Below, piece after piece: positions 16,938 through 25,712 of a stretch of DNA of 64,000 nucleotides; within the stretch, counting starts at the first letter, position 1, and each line of letters opens with the position of its first letter. The notes below the pieces were generated by a model that saw only the letters and a list, made by a program, of their open reading frames with translations, did no database searches and was not told the DNA's origin. Source of the stretch: Sphingobacterium sp. ML3W (lineage in GTDB: Bacteria > Bacteroidota > Bacteroidia > Sphingobacteriales > Sphingobacteriaceae); assembly GCF_029542085.1 (NCBI RefSeq), contig NZ_CP107036.1:5890001-5954000 (forward strand), in the 5' to 3' direction. A program made the translations under genes and the position numbers.

Positions 16938-17813
16938 TTATAACATAGACTTTTTGGCAACAATAGATACTCCGACCTGTTCGCGAAAGACCTTAGGAGA
17001 TACACCAGTCATCTTTTTGAAAAATCTACTGAAATAAAACTCATCAAGGTACTGTAGTTCGGCCGCAATTTCTTTGATGCTCTTTGTGGTCAAGTGGAGA
17101 AGCCTTTTGCTTTCAAGCACAATACGTTCCTGAATAAGTGTGGAGGGGGATTTACCCCATTTCTGTTTCACTTTTTTCGTGAAAGCGGCAGAACTCAGAT
17201 TATAGTATTCAGCGTAAAAAGAGACACTTTTATGTTTTTTGTACTCATTTTCCAAAAGCTGTTCAAAACCATCGATGGGATCCTTACGTGATGTGGTTGG
17301 TAAGGATCGTTTGTTGGTCAATATCTTCTGTTTGCTTGCAATGGCGAGGATAAGCTGCAGGTAGGTCTTTGTAATAGCTTGATCAAAGGAAGCGGACGAA
17401 TATTTTAAATGATCTATTTTGTATATAATCGCAGCAATCTCCTGAAATGCCTCTTGCGTCAATGCGACATGTGGTTGCTGGTAAATATTGTTGAATAATA
17501 AACCATTACAAGCTACCTCATCCTTATGATACTCGATGCAATAGAAATCGCCATGAAATTTTAAAACCTTCGTATGTTCAGGTAATTTTTCTTGAACTGA
17601 AAACAGTTGAAAAGGAGATAGAAATAAAATACTTTTTGCAGTAGATTGATAAGGCACCAGATCTATCGAAAAATGAAGTTCCTGTTCCATCAAAATAATG
17701 AAGTAGAATGGTTCTGTCAATTCCAACTGTGTTGACAGGATCTCCGGGATTCCAACGTGAATAAGTGAAGACGTCATTGCAGTAAAATACAAAATTTTTT
17801 TTAGGGGCTTCAT
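16938..17813 (-). CDS. AraC-family transcriptional regulator
   Basis: This 291-residue protein has an N-terminal ligand-sensing half without recognisable metal motif (about 1-170). The C-terminal double helix-turn-helix (about 185-280) includes YYNLSSAAFTKKVKQKWGKSP and IKEIAAELQYLDEFYFSRFFKKMTGVSPKVFRE. It is upstream of and co-directional with the RclC-like gene, so it may control that gene; this is inferred from position only. Confidence 0.85.
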   Translation of the reverse strand: MKPLKKILYFTAMTSSLIHVGIPEILSTQLELTEPFYFIILMEQELHFSIDLVPYQSTAKSILFLSPFQLFSVQEKLPEHTKVLKFHGDFYCIEYHKDEVACNGLLFNNIYQQPHVALTQEAFQEIAAIIYKIDHLKYSSASFDQAITKTYLQLILAIASKQKILTNKRSLPTTSRKDPIDGFEQLLENEYKKHKSVSFYAEYYNLSSAAFTKKVKQKWGKSPSTLIQERIVLESKRLLHLTTKSIKEIAAELQYLDEFYFSRFFKKMTGVSPKVFREQVGVSIVAKKSML

Positions 17814-18075
17814 GTTGTATAGTCGTCATTATGTAATATTCATAAATTCGATGCCTCCGTTTGTTTATAAATAGCTGAGCTGTAAAAGGTATTCAACATA
17901 TCGAATGAATATTCCTTTAAAACGAATTATAAATAGGGATTGTCGAATATAAAATGAAGCATTATACATGTTAGAAAAAAACTAGATTTAAGATGGATTT
18001 ATGCTTTGAATGCAAAAAATAAGAAATATTGATGAGTTGATCTACGATTTAATAAACTATCCAATAAAATAACGA

Positions 18076-18816
18076 ATGAAAAAGATACGTCTATTGCTGT
18101 TCCTAGTTTTTATCGTGCAATCCTGTGAAAACAGCGTGCAAAAAATAATCGTGAACGGAGCACAAAAAAAGTTGAAAGCCGGAAACAGACAAGTTCAAAA
18201 GGATAGCGGTTATAAAAAAATAGAAATGGACGAAGAAAGAATAAAGGATGAGGAAATCGCAGGATGCTTATCATCGAAATTTGATGATGATACTATTCCT
18301 GATTATTTCAAAATCGTAAAAAATGAACATGAAATCGTCCAATCTGTTCTTTCAGCTAATCTATCCGCGATAAAAAGAGAAGTCAATATAAATATTCTGA
18401 ATAATAGTATTTTATATAATAGAGAGGGTGTCGATTATTGGACCTTTTTTAAATTTATAAACAATAAGATCCTTGAAATAAGAGTTGAATATCCAGATCA
18501 GAAATCAGTGCCGAATATATCTGGAGAAAGGAAAGATTTGATTGAAAGAATAAAATATAGATTTAATATTGAAAACCGTAGGATTCAAATCATAGGCTAT
18601 GATCTGAGTTATCGGAAAGACGCAGTCTTCATTACAAAATCTATCAATTTCATTACCGGAAAATATATCGTTAGCCGGAAAGAAAAAGGGGAGGAAGACG
18701 TTGTTACAGATGGCTGGTCCGCAGAATTTGAAAATAATATCTATATCGAGGACTGGAATTTGCCATTTTTGCGAGATCAGATCTTTTGGGTAGGGAACGA
18801 AATGGAACCAAGTTAG
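18076..18816 (+). CDS. Uncharacterised lipoprotein
   Basis: This 246-residue predicted lipoprotein has an N-terminal signal with lipobox VQSC at residues 14-17. The mature part is charged and low in GC (many AAA, GAA and ATA codons), with no family motif that I recognise. The flanks are AT-rich and no partner gene is close, so it may be an accessory gene. Confidence 0.6.
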   Translation: MKKIRLLLFLVFIVQSCENSVQKIIVNGAQKKLKAGNRQVQKDSGYKKIEMDEERIKDEEIAGCLSSKFDDDTIPDYFKIVKNEHEIVQSVLSANLSAIKREVNINILNNSILYNREGVDYWTFFKFINNKILEIRVEYPDQKSVPNISGERKDLIERIKYRFNIENRRIQIIGYDLSYRKDAVFITKSINFITGKYIVSRKEKGEEDVVTDGWSAEFENNIYIEDWNLPFLRDQIFWVGNEMEPS

Positions 18817-19171
18817 AATCAATTTATTGAATAGCAATAGATCTCAAATTCATAAGTTATAAAAAAGCTATCCTCTTTTTATTTTCAACATTTGATTGGT
18901 GGTAATTTCGATGTCTGGGACATATCCTTAGACACGACCGATTTCTGTTGGGATCATTCATAAGTAATAATGGTAGTGTATTTGTGCAAAAAATTGTATT
19001 TAGTTTAATAAATATACTTGTGTTTGTATTTTTTTAAAATTATCGGTGTAATAACTATGTCCGATAACTAAATATAATAATTGTTTCAGTTTTATCAGTC
19101 CGTAGAATGATAAAACTGAATTATTCCAGTTGGATAACTGTCAATTTGATAATTTATGTACTTCCTGCCAA
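18817..19171. other. AT-rich intergenic region with one long inverted repeat
   Basis: The 355 bases lie between convergent genes. The only structure seen is a perfect 13-base inverted repeat TTCAGTTTTATCA / TGATAAAACTGAA at 19085-19097 and 19108-19120, with a 10-base loop. It may be a terminator for the minus-strand gene at 19172 although no clean T-run follows. Confidence 0.5.
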
Positions 19172-19354
19172 TTAATGTGCACTCATAAAATAATAGATCA
19201 AATAAAATACGATCAGCACACAAACGGCAATAATAATCGTTCGTTTGATATTGCGACCGGCAGGTGCATCATCTTTTTCTTCAACGGCTATAGGGGGTAA
19301 TTTTTCCTCCTGCTTCTCATTGCTATGCTCTGGGGTGTTGAATTGATTTTCCAT
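19172..19354 (-). CDS. Small single-pass membrane protein (60 aa)
   Basis: From ATG at 19352-19354 the product is a hydrophilic, acidic N-terminus (QEEKLPPIAVEEKDDAPAG), a basic hinge GRNIKRT, then one membrane helix (TIIIAVCVLIVFYLIYYFM) and a short tail. The likely topology is N-in by the positive-inside rule. The start was chosen over a longer frame because upstream residues overlap the 5' region of the divergent gene. Function is unknown. Confidence 0.5.
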   Translation of the reverse strand: MENQFNTPEHSNEKQEEKLPPIAVEEKDDAPAGRNIKRTIIIAVCVLIVFYLIYYFMSAH

Positions 19355-19615
19355 CTTTTTAATTGTTGTCTCTACCAATAGAACAAGTTTGAACTGCAAA
19401 TCGTTTAAAATGTTCGATTTTCGAGTTGAAAGAAGACTTCCGATAACCTTCAAAAACGAAGGAATGTGAATAAATAAAAAACCAAAACGTTGTGTTTTTT
19501 AATGGATTTGCATACATTGCAGCTGCACTTAACACGAACAAACCTAAACAACCCGTAAACTGATGTTTACCATAGCTTTCGTGTTGGGTAGGTCTGTATG
19601 AGTAAATAAAAACAT

Positions 19616-20503
19616 ATGAAAAGAAGAACACTTATCGGATCTTTAATGGCCGGCTGCATGCTATTGGCCGTCAATCCGACTTTTGCGCAACAAAAAGCCG
19701 CAAAAAAAGAAATTGGTCTACAGTTGTACTCTGTACGTGAAGAAATCAGCAAAAACCCGAATTTCGATCAAATTCTGCAAAAGATCGCTTCACTCGGTTA
19801 TACAGGCGTAGAAGCTGCTGGCTATAAAGATGGTAAACTGTACAACCTAAGCCCACAGGAATTTAAAGCCAAAGTGGAAAAAACAGGAATGAAGGTTTTG
19901 TCTTCACATGCGACAAAAACATTGTCTGCGCAGGAACTTGCTTCCGGCGATTTCTCCGAGTCCTTGAAATGGTGGGACGAATGTATCGCTGCACACAAAG
20001 CCGCTGGTATGAAATACATTGTAACGCCTTGGATGGATGTGCCTAAGACGCTCAAAGATCTTGAAACGCAATGCCGCTATTTGGACGCTGTGGGTGCAAA
20101 ATGCCGCCAACAGGGAATATTGTATGGATATCACAATCACGCACACGAATTTAAAAAGGTGGAGGATAAAGTGATGTTCGATTACATGTTGGAGCATACC
20201 AATCCTGAAAATGTGTTTTTTGAAATGGATGTTTACTGGGCAGTAATCGGAGATGTAAGCCCTGTGGATTATTTTAACAAGTACGCTGGCAGATTTAAAG
20301 CTTTACATATCAAAGACCACCGTGAAATCGGTCAAAGTGGAATGGTCGGATTTGATGCTATCTTTAACAATGCTAAAACAGGTGGACTGAAATATCTGTT
20401 CGTTGAATTGGAAGATACACGCAATGATATTTATACTGGTCTTGAGCAAAGCATTGACTACCTGAAAAAGGCTTCTTTTGTAAAAGATAGCTATTCAAAA
20501 TAG
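19616..20503 (+). CDS. Secreted sugar phosphate isomerase/epimerase-like TIM barrel
   Basis: This 295-residue protein has a signal peptide ending PTFAQQ, so it works in the periplasm. The barrel belongs to the xylose-isomerase-like (AP endonuclease 2) superfamily. It has the opening strand IGLQLYSVREE and likely metal-site strands YHNHAHEF, FFEMDVYW, ALHIKDHR and FVELED. Secreted members are frequent in Bacteroidota sugar-oxidation loci, where they act on keto-sugars or hydroxypyruvate-like substrates. The exact reaction cannot be read here. It is monocistronic. Confidence 0.8.
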   Translation: MKRRTLIGSLMAGCMLLAVNPTFAQQKAAKKEIGLQLYSVREEISKNPNFDQILQKIASLGYTGVEAAGYKDGKLYNLSPQEFKAKVEKTGMKVLSSHATKTLSAQELASGDFSESLKWWDECIAAHKAAGMKYIVTPWMDVPKTLKDLETQCRYLDAVGAKCRQQGILYGYHNHAHEFKKVEDKVMFDYMLEHTNPENVFFEMDVYWAVIGDVSPVDYFNKYAGRFKALHIKDHREIGQSGMVGFDAIFNNAKTGGLKYLFVELEDTRNDIYTGLEQSIDYLKKASFVKDSYSK

Positions 20504-20622
20504 TTGTAAAATCGGGAGAAAATTGACGATGCTGAGACAATTGTCCGGTTGACAAATTTATTATTTTTCGGTAACTTGATCGTATTAATAAGGAATTGTT
20601 TAATCGTATTAAATCGGATCAT

Positions 20623-21441
20623 ATGAAACGGATTATTGTTGCTACAGACTACGCTGAAGAGGCAGAACATGCCTTGAATTTTATATTGGAAGTTTTTGCA
20701 GGTAAAGAATATGAGATTGTCTTATTTTCTCTCCAGAACCCTTCCATCCATGCGATGAATGCACGTCTTTCTCCCGATTCTATGTTCAAAATTTTTGAAC
20801 ATCAAAACAAGATTTTAAAACATAAAGCGGAAGCTATTACCCAGCAGAGTGGGGTGCCCACGGTCCCTTATCTGGCTACGGGTTTGTTCTATGATCAAAT
20901 TACAAAATGTATTCAGGAAACAGATGCCGATCTATTGGTCATGGGTATGGCCAAACGTTCGTTTGACCAGGATATGTTGGGCAATACGACGACCGCAGCC
21001 ATCAGTAGACTAAAAATTCCTATTCTCTCCGTACCATTGGGAGCACAATTTACTGGCCTAAAACATATTCTATTTGCCTGCGACATTGTTCGTGGTGTTC
21101 AAAAGGAAATTCTAGAAAAAGTTAAAGATTTTGCAGCTGACTTTAATGCTGTCTTAGAGGTGCTCAATATCCGTAAAACCGTCGAACAGCTAAACGAGGA
21201 AAAAGGTACCGCAACCCGCGAAGCCATCAATGATGTGATGGGGATCGTCAGCTATTACTATAAAAATGTAACTTCAAATGAGGTGGTGAAGGCCATTCGT
21301 GATGAGGTCAAAGAAAGCCATACGGATCTATTGGTTATGATTCCTTATAAGTATGGTTTCTGGAGCTCATTGACACATCGTAGCAAAACGCGGATGATGG
21401 CCTCTGGTCTCGATGTTCCATTGCTAACAATATCAATATAG
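20623..21441 (+). CDS. Universal stress protein, tandem UspA domains
   Basis: This 272-residue cytoplasmic protein has two Usp folds (about 1-140 and 145-272). The first begins RIIVATDYAEEAEHALNF and ends LLVMGMAKRSFDQDMLGNTTTAAISRLKIPILSVP, with a GN(T/S)T-type nucleotide-binding loop. The second begins LKHILFACDI. The double-domain form is common in Bacteroidota. I use the ATG at 20623; the frame can be extended by a TTG nine codons upstream. There is no obvious partner gene. Confidence 0.85.
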   Translation: MKRIIVATDYAEEAEHALNFILEVFAGKEYEIVLFSLQNPSIHAMNARLSPDSMFKIFEHQNKILKHKAEAITQQSGVPTVPYLATGLFYDQITKCIQETDADLLVMGMAKRSFDQDMLGNTTTAAISRLKIPILSVPLGAQFTGLKHILFACDIVRGVQKEILEKVKDFAADFNAVLEVLNIRKTVEQLNEEKGTATREAINDVMGIVSYYYKNVTSNEVVKAIRDEVKESHTDLLVMIPYKYGFWSSLTHRSKTRMMASGLDVPLLTISI

Positions 21442-21478
21442 CTCAATACCGGGCGATTACTTATAGTGGCTGTAAAAT

Positions 21479-21616
21479 TTATTGTAGAAGCACCCTTTGA
21501 TTATCTGTTTCTCCCCATTTGGTTTTGAGTAGATGGATAATGAGGAATGCAAAAAGCACTAAAAGAATAAGTAAGATTAGAAATGAATAACGTTTGTTTT
21601 TTTTGGTTATACACAT
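21479..21616 (-). CDS. Small membrane protein, 45 aa
   Basis: The minus-strand frame ATG (21614-21616) to TAA (21479-21481) encodes a lysine-rich N-terminus (CITKKNKRY), one strong membrane helix (SFLILLILLVLFAFLIIHLL) and a short charged tail. A basic-TM-charged plan is typical of real small bacterial membrane proteins, but there is no homology evidence. It lies 80 bases downstream of the 145-aa secreted-protein gene on the same strand and could be its cotranscript. Confidence 0.45.
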   Translation of the reverse strand: MCITKKNKRYSFLILLILLVLFAFLIIHLLKTKWGETDNQRVLLQ

Positions 21617-21696
21617 GGTTGCTGCTCAATTTAAGAATGTGAACTATCACAAGGATAATTCACTGCCAAAATAATATAAATATATTATAAGCTTTA

Positions 21697-22134
21697 TTAC
21701 AGCAGCGGTAAAATTTTATCCCAGATCTGCTGATAGATTTTATCATCCTGGAGGAGGCCTTTGTCATCGTAGTAATAATTTTCAGCATTACCGCTTCCAA
21801 CTGTACGCCGTTCGAACAGAAATATATTGAGAATGATTTTGGACCTTCGATCCGGGAGTGAGACAACTAAGAAATTGAAGATTCTTTTATCACCATCACG
21901 ACCAAATATTGATTTACTTTTTAGAGATACACTGGTTTGAATAAAACCTGAAGGACGGTCTAGTTTAGTAATATTGTAACCACTTTCTTGAAGTGCTTGT
22001 ACGACTTTTGTATAGGCTGAATCTGCGGAAATTGTGATGGTCTTTATCCGTTCTGGATCTTGTGCCGTTGCAACATTGATCCAAAACAACATAGAAAGAG
22101 TCAATAATAGCAGTGTGTGTGGTCGTGGATTCAT
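21697..22134 (-). CDS. Uncharacterised secreted protein
   Basis: This 145-residue protein has a signal peptide (to about residue 25, NVATAQ). The mature domain begins with an alpha/beta pattern (SADSAYTKVVQALQESGYNITKLDRPSGFIQTS) reminiscent of small periplasmic domains such as DUF4410/BamC-like. It is not assigned. Length and context give no function. Confidence 0.6.
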   Translation of the reverse strand: MNPRPHTLLLLTLSMLFWINVATAQDPERIKTITISADSAYTKVVQALQESGYNITKLDRPSGFIQTSVSLKSKSIFGRDGDKRIFNFLVVSLPDRRSKIILNIFLFERRTVGSGNAENYYYDDKGLLQDDKIYQQIWDKILPLL

Positions 22135-22206
22135 ACCTGTGGCTTTAAGAGTTTAAAATAATTACTTAAAGCTAATGATTTTTCTTTTGAAAGACAATGC
22201 TGAGGC

Positions 22207-22707
22207 CTAATTCAATCTTTTCCCAAGTATTTTTAGACTTCGTTCTACCCCATCTAGCGTAGCGATATTGGGAAGGTTGGCCCATTCCTGGAATCCCATT
22301 TTTTCAAATAAGGTGATACTAGGGACATTGTGTGCAAAGATGAAGCCTAATAGGGTATTTACGCCAAGGCTTGGGGCTTTGTCTATGCAGTATTGGAGAA
22401 TTTGCTTCCCCAGTCCCCGGCCTCGCTGCTGTTCATCCAGATAGATGCTGATCTCTACTGTAGCATCGTATGCTGGTCGACCGTAAAAAGACTGGAAGCT
22501 GACCCAGCCGAGGATATTATTTTTTTCCTCTACCAACCATAATGGTCTCTTTGACGGGCTGTGTTCATCAAACCATTTCTGTCTGCTTTCTACGGTTACA
22601 GGACTGGTGTCTGCTGTGACCATTCTTGAAGCAATGGTGGTATTGTATATGGCTACGATACGAGGTAAATCTTCTTGTCTAGCGTCACGAAATACTAACT
22701 GGCTCAT
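22207..22707 (-). CDS. GNAT N-acetyltransferase, phosphinothricin-acetyltransferase-like
   Basis: This 166-residue single-domain GNAT enzyme uses acetyl-CoA. The N-terminal half has LVFRDARQEDLPRIVAIYNTTIASRMVTAD and PLWLVEEKNNILGWVSF. Motif A is QQRGRGLGKQILQYCID (the pyrophosphate-binding Q/RxxGxG/A loop), followed by HNVPSITLFEKMGF. This pattern is that of the PAT/YncA subgroup (substrates include amino-acid analogues), but resistance function is not implied by sequence alone. Confidence 0.85.
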   Translation of the reverse strand: MSQLVFRDARQEDLPRIVAIYNTTIASRMVTADTSPVTVESRQKWFDEHSPSKRPLWLVEEKNNILGWVSFQSFYGRPAYDATVEISIYLDEQQRGRGLGKQILQYCIDKAPSLGVNTLLGFIFAHNVPSITLFEKMGFQEWANLPNIATLDGVERSLKILGKRLN

Positions 22708-23221
22708 GTTTTATCTGTTGTTTTAGAACTAGGATCAAAAATATTAGTTTTATACTATAGTTGATGCTTTTTGATCAAGTTTTTCCACGTTTTATTCGGT
22801 TTCAGCTTTTTGCATTAACTCGATTGTTTTTATGCAACAGCGGATATACCACATCGGACTCCCCGCCATTGGCAAAAAGGGGCTAAATGGAATGTACAGC
22901 AAGCAATGTACTTTTCAATAGGTATAAGATAAAGCCATAATTCCAAGAAACCTGTATGATAAAAGCAAAAATTACACTAATTTGAACAATTATTTCTCTT
23001 GAATATGATATAATATGCTCATCTTAGGGTAAGCAAATAGTTGTTCTGTTTGCTAAAAATTATAAACCTGAATGCAAACGGAATCGTGTACGCGTATTTT
23101 AAGCGACCGAGCCCTTCATTTTATAATTCCTTAAAGTAGCTGAGTAGTCCGTGGCAGAATTGAGTAAACGGGACGTTTTTGGGCTATGACAGCTGATTTT
23201 CTTTGGATTTATCGTATCATT
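22708..23221. other. Intergenic region between GNAT and acyltransferase genes
   Basis: The 514 bases between divergent genes contain both promoters. I see no conserved coding frame and no TAnnTTTG box at convincing distance. Short structures only: a direct repeat AATGTAC near 22890 and AGCAAA/TTTGCT arms near 23035-23060. Confidence 0.45.
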
Positions 23222-24415
23222 ATGGATCAACAACAACCTAAACAATCAATTCGAATTCGCTCAATGGATGTCATGCGGGGTATGACTCTATTTCTCATGT
23301 TATTTGTCAACGATTTATTTGCACCCGGTGTTCCAGAATGGCTGTTGCATACCAAAGCGGAAGTCGATGGCATGGGGCTGGCGGATTGGGTTTTTCCGGG
23401 ATTCCTTTTTATGGTCGGCATGGCTGTGCCCTATGCTATTGCTGCCCGAGAGAAACTGGGGGAATCTACTTGTCTGATTTTTGCGCATATTGTCACCCGT
23501 ACAGCGAGTTTGATCCTGATTGGTATCTTGATTCTGAACGGTGGACGTGTGGATGCTTCATTGACGGGTATGTCTAGTTTTTGGTGGCTAGGATTGTTGT
23601 ATCTCTGCGTATTTCTGATCTGGAATAGGTATCCTACTACATCCGGCAATCAAACTTTATTTAAAAGTATGCGTCTTCTTGGAGTCTTGGGGATCTGTTA
23701 TTTGGTTTATTGCTTTAAAGCTGCGGAAGGTAAAGGCTTGGAGATTGGTTGGTGGGGAATCTTGGGCTTGATCGGATGGGGTTATTTTGCAGCAGCTACT
23801 ACTTTTGTGTTAAGTCGGGGAAGGCTCGCTATTGTAGCATGCTTTTGGCTATTGTTTCTTCTCCTGAATATCCTCTCTCAAACGGAATACAAATTGCATA
23901 TTCCAATTGTTGGGAGCTACCTGAATGTGCTGTTATCGGGTAATGTACCTTGCATTGTATTGGCCGGGACAATCATTGGTCTATTGATCAAACGGTATGC
24001 CGCTACACCGAAGCTACTTTTAGGTTGGATGCTAATTATTGGAATACTATGGTTAGTGGGCGGGTTTGCACTGCGTCCTTGGTTTATATTGTCCAAAATT
24101 CATGGCACGCCGAGCTGGGCATTGCTCTGTTGTGGTATCAGCCTGCTCTTACTGCTTGTTATCTACTATGTAATAGATATTCGGAAATATCATAAAGGAA
24201 TATTCGTCTTCGAGGAAGCCGGAAAGAATTCTTTGACGACCTATCTCGCACCGGATTTAATTTATTTCATCTGTTGGGGATTGCAGATTCCTTTGTTTTT
24301 CTATAAACAATCGGGTAACATGCTCCTTGCTGTTGCTGGTTCGCTGCTATGGGCTTTCGCCATGCTGTGGTATGCTATTTTACTGAAAAAGATAAATATC
24401 TATTTAAAACTTTAA
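23222..24415 (+). CDS. DUF5009/NagX-like membrane acyltransferase
   Basis: This polytopic inner-membrane protein of about 397 residues has roughly ten membrane segments. The N-terminal cytoplasmic motif IRIRSMDVMRGMTLFLMLFVNDL (R-x-x-S-x-D-x-x-R-G) belongs to the heparan-alpha-glucosaminide N-acetyltransferase/NagX/DUF5009 group, thought to transfer acetyl groups to glucosamine across the membrane. The start is ATG 23222. A GH18 chitinase gene follows 110 bases downstream on the same strand, which fits a role in amino-sugar use. That link is inference from context. Confidence 0.75.
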   Translation: MDQQQPKQSIRIRSMDVMRGMTLFLMLFVNDLFAPGVPEWLLHTKAEVDGMGLADWVFPGFLFMVGMAVPYAIAAREKLGESTCLIFAHIVTRTASLILIGILILNGGRVDASLTGMSSFWWLGLLYLCVFLIWNRYPTTSGNQTLFKSMRLLGVLGICYLVYCFKAAEGKGLEIGWWGILGLIGWGYFAAATTFVLSRGRLAIVACFWLLFLLLNILSQTEYKLHIPIVGSYLNVLLSGNVPCIVLAGTIIGLLIKRYAATPKLLLGWMLIIGILWLVGGFALRPWFILSKIHGTPSWALLCCGISLLLLLVIYYVIDIRKYHKGIFVFEEAGKNSLTTYLAPDLIYFICWGLQIPLFFYKQSGNMLLAVAGSLLWAFAMLWYAILLKKINIYLKL

Positions 24416-24525
24416 TAGAAGACGGATCGTTGTCCGCTTGTTATATGGCTCAATAGAGAACGGAATTTAGTCAAGCGACTTTGGATCAGTTCAGTTTAAT
24501 TCGAATCTTTAATATTATGATGTGT

Positions 24526-25572
24526 ATGAAATCTAAAAATAGTATAAATCCCCTCAAGTTAATAACCCTTGGCTTTACAGCGATAGCCTTATTGTTAATG
24601 ACAGGTAGTCCACAACGGAGTTGTGCACAGGGAAAAAATAAAAAAGTGGTGATTGCCTACGTTACATCCTGGTCAACAGTGATGCCGGATCCGACTTACC
24701 TGACCCATATCAATTATGCATTCGGGCATGTAAATGACAATTTTGACGGCGTGCGTATCGACAATGAAGCAAGATTAAAAAGTATTATTGAGTTGAAGAA
24801 GGCACATCCTCATTTGAAGGTATTGTTATCCATTGGTGGATGGGGAAGTGGTCGCTTTAGTGAAATGGCTGCTAATGTCGTTAATCGGGAAAAATTTGCC
24901 AAGGATTGTGAACGGGTTGTAAAAGAGTTTAAACTTGACGGTATTGATATTGATTGGGAATATCCAACCAACTCTTCTGCCGGTATTTCTGCGGCGGAAT
25001 CGGATACCGAGAATTTTACCTTATTGATGCGGGATATCCGGAAAACTATTGGTAGGAAAAAACTATTGACACTTGCTTCGGTATCAAGTGGTCAGTATAT
25101 TGCTTTTGATCAGATTAAAAACGATGTAGACTTTGTGAACATCATGACTTACGACTCGGGCAATCCACCGTATCACCATGCGAGTTTGCATCGTTCTCCC
25201 TTATCGGGGCGCACGACTTGTGCTGAAGCTGTCAAGGCGCATATTGCCGCTGGAATGCCTGCCGAAAAATTGGTGCTCGGTATTCCGTTTTACGGACGGG
25301 GAAATAAAACGGACATCAAGGGGTTTATAGACTATAAGGATCTTCTGAATTTACAGGGCTTTGAACAGAAATGGGACAATGAAGCGAAGGCCCACTATCT
25401 GGTCAATGCACAGGGAGAATTGGTGCTGACTTTTGAAACTCCAGAATCCATTGCCTTGAAATGTGATTATGTGTATGCACAGGGCTTATTGGGAGCAATG
25501 TATTGGGAATATGCCGGTGATACCGAAGGTGGGGTGTTACGGGATGCAGTGTATAAGGGAATTGTACGTTGA
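24526..25572 (+). CDS. GH18 chitinase-family glycoside hydrolase
   Basis: Secreted GH18 enzyme that cleaves beta-1,4-GlcNAc linkages by substrate-assisted catalysis. The signal peptide ends RSCAQG. The Cys at its end is close to a lipobox but the pattern QRSC is poor, so export rather than lipidation is assumed. Family motifs are LLSIGGWG (SxGG) near residue 102 and the catalytic DGIDIDWEYP (DxxDxDxE) near 145. MTYD and YWEYAGD occur toward the C-terminus. ATGs at 24517, 24520 and 24526 all fit; 24526 gives the shortest clean signal peptide. It follows the NagX-like gene, probably in one transcript. Confidence 0.9.
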   Translation: MKSKNSINPLKLITLGFTAIALLLMTGSPQRSCAQGKNKKVVIAYVTSWSTVMPDPTYLTHINYAFGHVNDNFDGVRIDNEARLKSIIELKKAHPHLKVLLSIGGWGSGRFSEMAANVVNREKFAKDCERVVKEFKLDGIDIDWEYPTNSSAGISAAESDTENFTLLMRDIRKTIGRKKLLTLASVSSGQYIAFDQIKNDVDFVNIMTYDSGNPPYHHASLHRSPLSGRTTCAEAVKAHIAAGMPAEKLVLGIPFYGRGNKTDIKGFIDYKDLLNLQGFEQKWDNEAKAHYLVNAQGELVLTFETPESIALKCDYVYAQGLLGAMYWEYAGDTEGGVLRDAVYKGIVR

Positions 25573-25614
25573 TATAGGGCATTCCAATATAAAGCCTTCC
25601 AAAAAAGAACCTAA

Positions 25615-25683
25615 AATACCGAAATTACTGAGCTGTCACGAGACTCCTACTTGATGACGTAGTAATTTCGGGTATTGAATCTT
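25615..25683 (+). terminator. Terminator after the chitinase gene
   Basis: The long stem AATACCGAAATTACT (25615-25629) pairs with AGTAATTTCGGGTATT (25661-25676) with one bulged C, and is followed by a TCTTTTTT run. The loop is 31 bases. It is placed between convergent genes and could act in both directions. Confidence 0.7.
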
Positions 25684-25712
25684 TTTTCATGCCGATGTCC
25701 TTATAGGCTTGA

